From: Physella acuta
Taxonomy: Eukaryota; Mollusca; Gastropoda; Physidae
Direction: 5' to 3'
Assembly: GCF_028476545.1 (NCBI RefSeq)
Contig: NW_026732021.1
Span: forward strand, 744,001 to 808,000
Length of the DNA stretch: 64,000 bases
Shown here: positions 47,409-59,500 of the stretch, one piece after another
Layout: each line of letters opens with the position of its first letter
Numbering within the stretch: the first letter of the stretch is position 1
Notes under the pieces: model-generated
The model's input: only the letters and a program-made list of their open reading frames with translations
Told to the model about the DNA's origin: nothing
Database searches by the model: none
Translations under genes and position numbers: made by a program

Positions 47409-47933
47409 AACTGGTGTAGGTTTCAAACTTCAACTGGTGTAGGAAGGTCCCAACCTTCTGGTGTAGGAAGGTCCCAAACATCTTCTGGTGTAGGAAGGTC
47501 ACAAACTTTTGGGGTAGGAAGGTCACAAACTTCTACTGGTGTAGGAAGGTCACAAACTTCAACTGGTGTAGGAAGGTCCCAAACTTCAACTGGTGTAGGA
47601 AGGTTCCAAACATCTTCTGGTGTAGGAAGGTCCCAAACATCTTCTGGTGTAGGAAGGTCCCAAACATCTTCTGGTGTAGGAAGGTCTCAAACTTTTGTGG
47701 TAGGAAGGTCACAAACTTCTACTGGTGTAGGAAGGTCCCAAACTTCAACTGGTGTAGGAAGGTCCCAAACAACTTCTAGTGTAGGAAGGTCTCAAACTTT
47801 TGTGGTAGGAAGGTCACAAACTTCAACTGGTGTAGGAAGGTCCCAAACAACTTCTAGTGTAGGAAGGTCTCAAACTTTTGTGGTAGGAAGGTCACAAACT
47901 TCAACTGGTGTAGGAAGGTCCCAAACTTCAAGA
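47409..47933. repeat. Minisatellite, about 27-30 bp unit, just 3' of GLYCTK copy 3
   Basis: The core TGGTGTAGGAAGGTCCCAAA recurs about 18 times with CTTCAAC, CATCTTC or CTTTTGTGG spacers. Mixed unit types alternate in a higher-order pattern toward the right end. The open frame 47697-47936 (VGRSQTSTG repeats) opens without an ATG and is a by-product. Confidence 0.9.
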
Positions 47934-47971
47934 TAGGCCTTAACCTTAGTCTATTTTTTCGGATTTAGGCC

Positions 47972-48085
47972 TAGTGGTCATCAATAAATGACGTCGCGAT
48001 ATTAACCTCCCCATCCCCAGCGTCTCATATCGATTATCGAAACAAAAAGCCAGCCCCCCCCCCCTCAAAATTGCAATTTATATTT
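47972..48085. mobile_element. MITE with TGACGTC-containing ends, copy 3 (left part)
   Basis: It starts TAGTGGTCATCAATAAATGA followed by CGTCGCG. It then has AAAAAGCCAGCCCC and CCCTCAAAATTGCAA, matching copy 2. The right half is missing or replaced by another repeat. Confidence 0.5.
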
Positions 48086-48439
48086 TTTTTTAAAGGTAAG
48101 CCTATATAATTGATTATATTGATCAATTTCTAATACATTGTAAAGAAACAGCTTTAAAAACGCAAAAACAGCTAAATTCAGCTTTTAACATTACTTTAAA
48201 TAAACCGGGAGTGATATCCCCTAAACTTTCTCGAATATTCTTATATAAAATAACGGGAAGGGAACTCGGGCTATAGACATGATTTTTAATCCATTTTAAA
48301 TACTTAAAGTTTTAAAAATAGAATAAAATCTCGTAGACAAATTTATTGCACACCAAATCAAAAAGTGCATAACAGTGCGCAATATTATTAGTACTTTAAA
48401 AATTTACATTAGTTTTTTGAGAAATCGGAAGTAGCGTAA

Positions 48440-48864
48440 ATTAATACTTCCGGTCAACGGAAATTACTCAAAATTTAACAGAAGGTAGAGAATTAGATCT
48501 TTTACTTACATGTGAAATTTCATTTATCTATCTGAAATAGTACTCAAGTTATAGGCTTTTGAAAAATTCAAAGTAGAAAAAGTACCACTTCCGGTTATCG
48601 GAAATCGCTCAAAAGTTGATACGGATCTACGATTTTGATAAAATACTTATATATGAAATTCCATCAACCTAGCTGTAACGGTACTCAAGTTATCGTGTTT
48701 ACACACGGACAGACAGACAGACAGACACACAGACAGACACACAGACATACGGACAAGATTGCAAAATTATGTTTTTCCGTATCAGTGAGGTGTAAAACGT
48801 CGATTTTTTTTTTTTGCACGATTACAATACTTTCTCTATACTTCGTATATACGAGAAAGTAAAA

Positions 48865-48899
<35 letters not shown>
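48440..48899 (+). mobile_element. Interspersed repeat with internal duplication, CAGACAGA tract, terminal hairpin and poly(A)
   Basis: Two diverged copies of a roughly 140-bp module (about 48449-48555 and 48590-48695) share ACTTCCGGT, CGGAAAT, TACTTA and ACTCAAGTTAT. A CAGACAGACACACAGACAGA tract (48706-48752) and GGTGTAAAACGTCG follow. The repeat ends with the hairpin ACTTTCTCTATACTTCG...CGAGAAAGT (48829-48860) and about 30 A. The A-tail suggests retroposition; the family is unknown to me. Its terminus recurs inverted at 34076. Confidence 0.5.
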
Positions 48900-48900
<1 letters not shown>

Positions 48901-50510
48901 ATACTGACTAAAGTCTAAAGCAACAAAAAATGTAAGCAAAAAAATAGTCTAGGGGACCTAAGTATTTCAGCTGCCATGCATTTTTTCCGCTGCGCAAATG
49001 CAATAATTTGAAAAAATAAAATAAAAACAATGTACATTAATTATTACTAATCTATTATCAAAGATTTAGTCTGATTTAGGATTGCGTGACAACTCGTATA
49101 GTCGTTGAGTGGTTAACACCTTATGCGAGTTTGCAGTTGAAGCAGTACAAAATGACACACCTCCATTTGTTGTGTAGCAACAGGGGTGATAAACCTATTC
49201 GTTCACTAGACATAAGACAGTCACTTGTTTATTAAGTGAGCGAAACATGGTTAAAGACATAATTTTCGTCCAGGTTAGTAAAGTTGTTTTTTTTTAATTC
49301 ACTTTATTGTTTTAACAAGTAGTGAACATTGGATAAGTATTACTAAATATGAAGGTTCAAAAACTTAAAACCCTTTTTTATCAGCCTAACTTTTTTAATA
49401 AAAAAATTTTAAACTTTAAGTTCAAAATTATTTTAAAATAGTTTAGGCCAAAGTTTAGGCTTTAGCCTTAGGGCCGCTGTCTTTTTAGGCCTTTTGTGAC
49501 TTTTGGTTTTGCTTTTAGACAAAATTTCTAGATCTAGTGTAGTTATTTAGTATCTAAGCCTTGCTCAACTGAAAATTAAACTTCTCTAAGTCATCTGTTG
49601 GTAATCAATCGTTTTAGGTACGTAAAATCGCCCGCGGCTAGTAATGTACGAAAAAGTTACCTCATTGTCAAGGCTTTAATAGAAGTATATTGTGAAATAT
49701 GTGTGTCAAATATTATAGATAAATGAATAATAAACCTAAATCAATGGCTAAATATAGATCAATATAGGCCAGAAATCAACTTTAAACAGCAATGTTTGTG
49801 AGCAAGATTTGCTATATAAACAGCAGCCATTTGTAAAATAGAGTGGCGTCCCATGAATCTCGCGCTACAAGTTTGCAATAAAACAGACTTAAACAAGATG
49901 TCTGCTATAGTAAATGAGCATGGTTGCATCTGTTGGAAACATCGCTAGTCTTCATTTATTACTGAAAAGTTTTAATCCAATTGTTTAAAAACAGGTACAT
50001 AAATGAAACAAGGAAACATTTTTGTATTTTTCAAAACATAAATCCTCCTCAAAATGTGAAATAATTATTAAAATTTAAGGAGTCACCTCTTTTTCACATT
50101 ACTAGTCGAGGGCTATTTTACGTACCTAAAACGATAGATTACCCATCTGTTTTACTATTTAAACAGTAAATTCTCAAATTGGAATTTAAAATATATATTA
50201 TTTAATCTTCATAGTGTAGCCTACCATATACTAATGATTAGGTTAATTATATTTAGGCTATTTTATCTTAATACATAAAAGCATAGAGGTGCACCTACAG
50301 TGTATGTGATAGTTGTCTAGTCATATTTGAATAATAATATTGAATTCAGAAAAAAATAATTCAGTTTTAGACGCATTAAAAATAGATGCGAGAACACTGT
50401 TCTTATGTTGTTTTTTTAGTAAACATCTTGGCGTTACAGTAATCTTTTAAAATCGTACTCGTTAAAGTCACTTTATTACATTTAAAAAACATTTTAAAAT
50501 ATATTTTCAG
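48900..50510. other. Upstream region of the CFAP92-like gene
   Basis: AT-rich DNA with no supportable coding exon. ACGTAAAATCGCCC (about 49620) and a roughly inverted counterpart GGGCTATTTTACGTACC (about 50110) flank a segment of some 500 bp that could be a small transposon. Both arms include TCGTTTTAGGTACGTAAAA-like sequence. A 5' UTR acceptor TATTTTCAG ends at 50510. Confidence 0.4.
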
Positions 50511-50587
50511 AGAAATTAAAAACTGCTGTGTCATGATAACTTGACATCCCACCATTTGCACTAGCAGCAAAAAGTGAGTAGGTCAAG

Positions 50588-53500
50588 ATGGATGAAGCAA
50601 CCCCTACGGAAAGTAGTGGCACCACTGAAAGTGATAGTGGGGATTATGTAAAGAGTGGGGACAGTACAGACATCATTTCTGAGAGTAAAACCAAGAAAAG
50701 GCATGGAACTCCCTCCCTGGTCGAGGATGATGGTTATGAGGTGACGTTTACTGTAACCATAGCCATGGCCATCCCAACAGGTTAGTTGCTTCATTGACAT
50801 TTTTTATAATTAATTTATATCACAGCCAGACAAATTTAGGAGCTATTTTAGTTCATACGAAATTCAATGATAAGTATCTTAAAGTATCTATTTAGTTGTA
50901 GAAATAGTTTGAATTGTACAAATTTATTACAACAAGCATGAGGATGAGATCAAATAAGAGGACATTTAGAAAACAAAATTTTTAACTCTACTTTGTTACT
51001 TAAAGACTCAACAAATATATTATATTTACCAGTTCTTGAAGACCATGATAACCAAGGTTCCACTTACACAGGTATACTTCAACCTATAACCAATTGCACA
51101 CAGTTTACCATCTGCACTTAATGTGATGTGAAGTTTTATACTTGGTGATGGCATTTCCCCATTCACTTTTTGTGGTTCTTAATACTTAGCCCTACCTGCT
51201 TACATTTGTATAGTTTATATAATGATCATAATACTTAAACTGTTATGGTTAGATTTAGGGTACAGACTAGGGTAACTGGGGTGAAAGCTAATGTTGTTAG
51301 TGTCAGTGTTGAAATTATAAGCTATACAAATTGTTTAGTAGGGCTAATTGACATATACTATATTTGTAATATGTTTGTGCATGTAACCCTCCTAAAAACA
51401 TTTTTGTTTAAAATACTTACATAGATTTTTAACTTACATTTAATTGTATATAATAGTACAACATCCGGTTGGTAGGTTAACAATTAGATGCTGTTTAGAA
51501 GGTTAACAATTAGATGCATTTTTTTTTCTTTCTTACAGTAATACTGAGCACAATTCACCAAAGCTTAAAAAAACAGAATAACAAATTTTGTTGCTTAGTT
51601 TCATCATCAGTTTTACTAACTTGAATCTAGTCGATATGTTCCAATTAGTTTAGAATTACACAAGATTTCTTGCAAGTTAAACTTTTGTTATTGGAGCAAG
51701 TGTTGTTAATTAATATTGGGCAATGTGTTAAAATAAGTCAACCAAATCCTTTGTTCAACAATCAGATGTAAACAATTGAGTAATTCTTCCATTCTACCAA
51801 TAGAGGAGAAAAAGGGGAGGGAGGATTTTAGTGGATAGAAACATTTGTGTACATTGTCCACCAATCATTTGTTTTAAAATTACTTCTCCCCATCTTTTAA
51901 TCATATTCCCCCTTTATTGCTATGGGAAAAAAATGTGTACATTTATTTGTATCTACCAATACCACTAGCCCAGTAGAAGGCATACTCTGATCAACTACAA
52001 TTTATCAATGGAATCTCTTGAGTTTAAAAAAAATATCAACATTTAAAAATTATTAAGTATATGTTTAACACAGGTAGTAGAAATCTACAAAAATCGACAC
52101 ACTTCATCTTGGTGTATGTAGTGTGTATGAGAAAGCACTGTTTACATATAATTTAGTATCAACTAAGTATTGTAACGATGTTATTAAATTAAATGTGTGC
52201 ATGTGCTTTGCATTATTTCTGCCACCTCTATAGTATATATAATTTCAAGTCCCCCCCCCCCCCTCACAACCTAACCCCTGTTACCCGATCAAGCTACAAG
52301 ACTAATTGCCAGAACAAAAATTGTGTGATTTACAAATCAAGCAGTCGGAATATTTTCATTATAGATGAAAGTGACTTTGCATCTGTTAAAAACTGCTCCA
52401 AAGCTATGCAGTCTGTCTTATAGATAAAAAGTACAACCAGTAGTGTCAACTTATTCATACAACTATTGTAAACAGCAGGAATAGAATAAGAATAAAGAGA
52501 ATCAAAGGCAATGCCATGCATCATTGCTCTGACTCTGTTATCATAGCCCAGTAAACACATTAAATGATAAACAACACCCACCCCCTCCAATCCCCTTCGC
52601 GTTGTGTAAAAATTCGCTAAAACCAATTAATTTTTTATTGTCACTCCCAGTCATTAATAGTTACAGCTCCGCGTTTAATTGATACGTCATTAAACTCTGG
52701 CATCTAGATATTAATTATCCATGAGTTGGAGTGTCTATCCGATTTCTAGAGGGTTAACGGTAACGTCGTGTCTCACCCTACCGGCATACGCCACAGATCA
52801 ATTATTCATTGGAAAACAGCGTCATGGAATTAGCAATTGGTGGTGATGCCCCTTGGCTCTGTTCGATAAACAACGGTTTCGGCACCCGTCGCCGGCGTGA
52901 GTGTAATCACACTTTGCTGGCGTGAGTGTAATCACACTTTACTGGCTTGAGTGTAATCAAACTTTGCTGGCGTGTATGTAATCACACTTCGCTGGCGTGT
53001 ATGTAATCACACTTCGCTGGCGTGTATGTAATCACACTTCGCTGGCGTGAATGTAATCAAACGTTGCTGGCGTGTATGTAATCACATTTCACAGGCGTAA
53101 ATGTAATCACATTTCACAGGCGTAAATGTAATCACACTTCGATGGCGTGAATGTAATCACACTTCGATGGCGTGAATGTAATCACACTTCGATGGCGTGA
53201 ATGTAATCACACTTCGATGGCGTGAATGTAATCACACTTCGCTGGTGTGAATGTAATCACATTTCACAGGCGTAAATGTAATCACATTTCACAGGCGTAA
53301 ATGTAATCACACTTCGATGGCGTAAATGTAATCACACTTCGCTGGCGTGAATGTAGTCACACTTCGCTGGCGTTAATAAAAAGAACATGAATAAAATGAC
53401 ACTTCATCAGAGATCAAGGCCTACAGATAAGGTCTAGCTGGAAAACGACATTTCGCAACCAAATGTTGAGGCCGCCATTTAAAAAAGATTCCTTGAAATG

Positions 53501-56500
53501 AAACACAACGAGCTCCAATTACGTCACAAGTAAAACTACCGTTTATTGATGTCATTTTGTTTCCCACCGTTCTTTTGTAGTGACCAGATGACCATAGCGT
53601 TTTAAGTCGTCATCGTTGTAAAGAATGTAAGGATGGTTATCAGCCAGTCTATTTTTGTTTGTTGAGTATTTTATTGTCTTTAAGGTTATTACTCCCCAAA
53701 TAGACAACCCTCCCATTGAGACTTATGCCTGTGGAAAAAAAGTTCCGTGCATATCTTGATTATACTCAGTAGTTCTTGGCCCCCTCCTACAACATTCGCC
53801 ACCCCCACCACATCCCCGTTGCCATACGACACTTGCCTCCCCCCTCTCACCCCCACCCACACGAGATATCGTGAGGCCAATCCTCTAACAGATTTAGTCA
53901 TTACCACGAATGCACGTGTATGTTTTGGTTTACGTCCAAACGTGTGACCGCCATTTTTCAGTCTAATCCCAGTCGGCCTATCTAGACCGTACGGAAGAAT
54001 TATGACGTCATTCTATCGAGTATGCCATCATATCGTGACGGCAGATCCCAAACATTGGTTTTTACTTCCAGACCTTGACGCCGTCTAATTCATCACACGA
54101 TTACGGCCCTTGTTCCGTTTTTAGCTTTGTAATGATCTTGTCTTTGTTGGGTCGCGTGATGCTGACTGGTCACGTGTCATTTTGTTTTCCTTTATTCTAT
54201 TGTATAATAATAATGGGGTGTAATTTTAGCTTTTACCTTTATGAATGGGCTGACTTGTTGTCTATTGTGGCTATTTATATTCACGATAAATCATGCTTTG
54301 CGAAATGCCTATGCTGGCGATATAAAGCCAAGACGAAACACCAAATGTTCCTTTCATCATGGGCTGCTCCTGATGGCATGCAGTGGATTTGATTTGCAAA
54401 CTGTCGTAAACCAATGTCGCTTTGTGCTCACTTTTAAAACTTTTGTCGTGCTCAACGATGCGTGAAGCGGACTAAATCGAAGCGCGTTGGTGTCTAATTG
54501 ACGGCTGGCATTAAGTGGCATTCTGGTCTGGTTGGCATGTCATTTGTCTGGGGTGACATTTAGGTCTGGTTGTGGCATGTCATTTGTCTGGGATGACATT
54601 TTGGTCTGGTTGTGGCATGTCATTTGTCTGGGTGTGACATTTAGGTCTGGCTGTGGTATGTCATTTGTCTGGGTGTGACATTTAGGTCTGGCTGTGGTAT
54701 GTCATTTGTCTGGGTGTGACATTTTGGTCTGGCTGTGGTATGTCATTTGTCTGGGTGTGACATTTTGGTCTGGTTGTGGTATGTCATTTGTCTGGCTGTG
54801 GTATGTCATTTGTCTGGGTGTGACATTTAGGTCTGGCTGTGGCATGTCATTTGTCTGGGTGTGACATTTTGGTCTGGTTGTGGTATGTCATTTGTCTGGC
54901 TGTGGTATGTCATTTGTCTGGGTGTGACATTTAGGTCTGGTTGTGGTATGTCATTTGTCTGGGTGTGACATTTTGGTCTGGTTGTGGTATGTCATTTGTC
55001 TGGCTGTGGTATGTCATTTGTCTGGGTGTGACATTTAGGTCTGGCTGTGGCATGTCATTTGTCTGGGTGTGACATTTAGGTCTGGCTGTGGTATATCATT
55101 TGTCTGGGATGACATTTAGGTCTGATTGTGGCATGTCATTTGTCTGGGATGACAGTTCGGTTTTTCTAGACGACAAGAAGAAAATAACTGAATGACATTG
55201 GTGTTGCATCACAACTGAGCTGAAACATGCCAAGCCTGGTGTAAGCTTTTGTCATTTGCATACGAATGTCATGGTGGTTACTTAAATGACAAGTATCAGG
55301 CGCTACAGTGACATGACACCAGCAGCTGACATTTGCCTCCCGCAAACAGTCGGGCTGGGAAGAAAAAAATCGAATATTTCCCTTCGATGAGACGAGCTAT
55401 TGATCACCCTCATCTGAGCTGCAGATTCTGTTATCGATTGATTTCTGAGGCTTGTGAATTTATGCCAGCCATCGATCCTTGCTTGACTTCTTGAATTTTT
55501 CGAGAATATTCCACGTTTGTATTGTGAAACCACACACGAGACTCTTAACTCAGTAACAGCGATGTATTCTACCATATTTTAGACTGCTAGGTTTTATTAC
55601 ATCCGTGCTGTGCCCGTTTTCACAAGGCAGCGCTGGTTTCTTTGTTCGCGCACGAACGGGAAATGGAAGAAAAAACTATACAAATAATATAACTATTGAC
55701 TGACTCTTAACTCGACAAATACGCCTGCAATAACTGTCGACATCTTTCTGTACCTGCTCGACGATGCCATTAATTAGGTGTTGTTGATTGGTGCTCCCAT
55801 TAAACACCCCCGACCCCGCCCATCCAATATATTAAACACCCCCCCCCGCTCACGAATTCAGCCCATCCAATATATTAAACATCCCCCGACCCAGCCCATC
55901 CAATATATTAAACATCCCCCGACCCAGCCCATCCAATGTATTAAACATCCCCCGACCCAGCCCATCCAATATATTAAACATCCCCCGACCCAGCCCATCC
56001 AATATATTAAACATCCCCCGACCCAGCCCATCCAATATATTAAACATCCCCCGACCCAGCCCATCCAATATATTAAACATCCCCCGACCCAGCCCATCCA
56101 ATATATTAAACATCCCCCGACCCAGCCCATCCAATGTATTAAACATCCCCCGACCCAGCCCATCCAATATATTAAACATCCCCCGACCCAGCCCATCCAA
56201 TATATTAAACATCCCCCGACCCAGCCCATCCAATATATTAAACATCCCCCGACCCAGCCCATCCAATATATTAAACATCCCCCGACCCAGCCCATCCAAT
56301 ATATTAAACATCCCCCGACCCAGCCCATCCAATATATTAAACATCCCCCGACCCAGCCCATCCAATATATTAAACATCCCCCGACCCAGCCCATCCAATA
56401 TATTAAACATCCCCCGACCCAGCCCATCCAATGTATTAAACATCCCCCGACCCAGCCCAACCTATCCAATATCCCCACCCACCCACACCCACACGACATA

Positions 56501-59500
56501 ACTCATTCAATATTTAAAACACCTTTTAATTGTTCATAATTTCACGCTATTATCAACGTTTGATGTGACCGAGCCACACGTTCCTCTAATTGTCCCTGCT
56601 TCAACTCTTGTATCTTGTATCACATAGGGACAATTAAGGGGAGGTAATGCACCCTAACTCCAGGCGAATTAAATGCATGCTGGTGTGGTCATAGGCTTAA
56701 TGGTGAGCTTGTAATACACAGGTCATGTGACGCGCCTTTTGCTGCACGTTATGGTGCGGTTGTTTAGTGCTCGCTTGTTGGTGTGGCTGAAATATTGTAT
56801 GATGGTGTGTTATGGTGTGGTTGGTGTACGTAATGATGTTGTATTTCAGTGTAGTTGTTGTAAGCTGTGATGTTGTGGTTCGTGTATTTTATGATATGTT
56901 ATGGTGTGGTTGGTGTATGTTATGATGTTGTATTTCAGTGTAGATGGTGTATGCTGTGATGTTGTATTTCAGTGTAGATGGTGTATGCTGTGATGTTGTA
57001 TTTCAGTGTAGATGGTGTATGCTGTGATGTTGTATTTCAGTGTAGATGGTGTATGCTGTGATGTTGTGTTTCAGTTTAGTTGGTGTAAGCTTTGATGTTG
57101 TGTTTCAGTTTAGTTGGTGTAAGCTGTGATGTTGTGTTTCAGTGTAGTTGGTGTATGATGTGATATTGCGTGGTGTTGTATGTTGTGATGTTGTGTTTCA
57201 GTGTAGTTGGTGTATTATTTGATATTGCGTGGTGTTGTTGTTGTATGTTGTGATGTTGTGTTTCAGTGTAGTTGGTGTACGTTGTGATGTTGTATGATGT
57301 TACAATGTTATGTTATGTTATGGCTGAAATATATAATTATATTTTTTGTTATGTGTATGGTGCATATTTTGATGTTGTGTTATAGTGTGGTTGGTTTATG
57401 TTAAAATATTATGTTAAGGTGTTGTCTGTGAATGGTATAGTGTTGTTGCTACCACACAGTATTTCTACCAACTCACCACAACACACCTTTCCATTAACTC
57501 ACCACCACAATCTCACTATCAACACCATCACACACCTCATGACCACACACCTTTCCACCAACTCACCACCACACACCTCACTATCAACACTCTCACACAC
57601 CTAACCACCACACACCTTTCCACCAACTCACCACCACACACATCACTATCAACACCCTCACACACCTCACCACCACACACCTTTCCACCAACTCACCACC
57701 AACTCACCACCACACATCTCACTATCAACACCATCACACACCTTTCCACCAACTCACCACAACACACCTCTCCAACAACTCACCACACCACACCTTCTCA
57801 CTATCAACACCATCACACACCTCACTATCAACACCATCACACACCTCACCACCACACACCTTTCCACCAACTCACCACAACACACCTTTCCACCAAAACA
57901 CTTGGGTTTTATTTTTTAACGTTGTTAGCCGCTTGTTACACAATTTTATATCCGATTTAACTCCCTTAGTTCGATTCCAGTAGTTTTATGACCTCGGAAA
58001 TGGCGGAGGATGGAAGTAATGAGCAAGTAACCTCCCTTTATTTTTCCACTCCGTACAGCGTGGGTCGAGAAGGGCCGTTAATCTTTGACTCAGTGCGGCG
58101 GCCTTACCTCCCCTGCCCGCGTCTTACTGTATAATCGCCACGACGACACCTTGACCACGTGGTTCTATAGAACGTAATTTTATCGTCCTGATCGCCATGT
58201 CTCCGATCGGCAATCGATAGACCCCCCCTCCCCATTTTCTTTTATCCCACCGACTGCTCTATTGTTCTATTGTTCCCGACTAATGTGCTTTGAACGTGCG
58301 CCCTATCGGCGCCTGGCATCTTTCATATCGGTACAATACTTAGACGTCCTTACGGTAAAACTGCTGTTTTTCACGCCCACTTGCATAATTTACGATAAAG
58401 ATGCTATTCTTCTAACTGTACTCCAACAAAATGTAATAACTTGTCTGAATACAGTGCCCACCCATGACAAGCAGTTGTCCGACAATTAGAGAAAATATTT
58501 TTTGTTTACTTTTTATCGAAGGTTTACAGTAATTTTTACTCACTATTCCTATTGGGATCGGCCAATATTGGCAGTATTTGAACAGTCGCTCTCTCGGACT
58601 AGCCTTTTTCATTTTAGTTTCATTTTAGTTGTAGTCTTTCTGTTGCTTGTCTTGTGTTGCTTGTCTTCTGTTGCTTGTCTTCTGTTGTCATTCTGTTGCT
58701 TGTGTTCTGTTGTCTTTCTGTTGCTTGTCTTCTGTTGTCTTTCTGTTGCTTGTCTTTCTGTTGCTTGTATTCTGTTTTTTGTTTTCATTCAGCTTTATGA
58801 TTTAGATCGCTGTTTTATTTCGCTTTTTTATTTCGTGGAAGTATAGTTTTGTTGTAGATATACTGGACTTCTTTATTTTTTTAAAATATCATTTAAAATG
58901 TAGTTTGGTTTGTGTTTGTTTCATTAACTACAAACGTGCGCCTAAAGTATTTTGGACATTCGTAGCCAGTTGTGCGTGTATAGAGAGCAGAGCCTTAAAT
59001 AAACGGTGCGTTCATAAAGATTAATTATTATAAAGATTATAAAGATCAGATATGTATCAGTTTATAATAATTATGTTGTTGACATTACCGACACTGCTGG
59101 TATGTTACTGACACCACTGTTATGTTACTGTTACCACAGGTAAGTTACCGACACTGTTAGTATGTTACTGACTTTATACAGGTATTCTACAGACGTCAGT
59201 GATGATAAGTCTGTTGTTACTGATGATAAGTCTGTTGTTACTGATGATAAGTCTGTTGTTACTGATGATAAGTCTGTTGTTACTGATGATAAGTCTGTTG
59301 TTACTGATGATAAGTCTGTTGTTACTGATGATAAGTCTGTTGTTACTGATGATAAGTCTGTTGTTACTGATGATAAGTCTGTTGTTACTGATGATAAGTC
59401 TGTTGTTACTGATGATAAGTCTGTTGTGTTACTGACATGCGTTAGGATACACCAGCAGCGCACTGTGGACCCCTTACCGCCATATTGTTCATGAAATCGG

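Noticed and set aside
47697-47936. VGRSQTSTG repeat frame
   Set aside because: By-product of the minisatellite after GLYCTK copy 3; it opens without ATG and most of the array is not open.
52892-53373. CRISPR-like regular array
   Set aside because: Units are contiguous with no unique spacers, and the DNA is from an animal. The same holds for the 32-bp array at 62165-62815.
55778-56539. Long open frames on both strands, 197 to 253 codons
   Set aside because: They lie wholly on the 33-bp minisatellite. A unit divisible by three keeps frames open, and the products are pure repeats with no start context or splice support.
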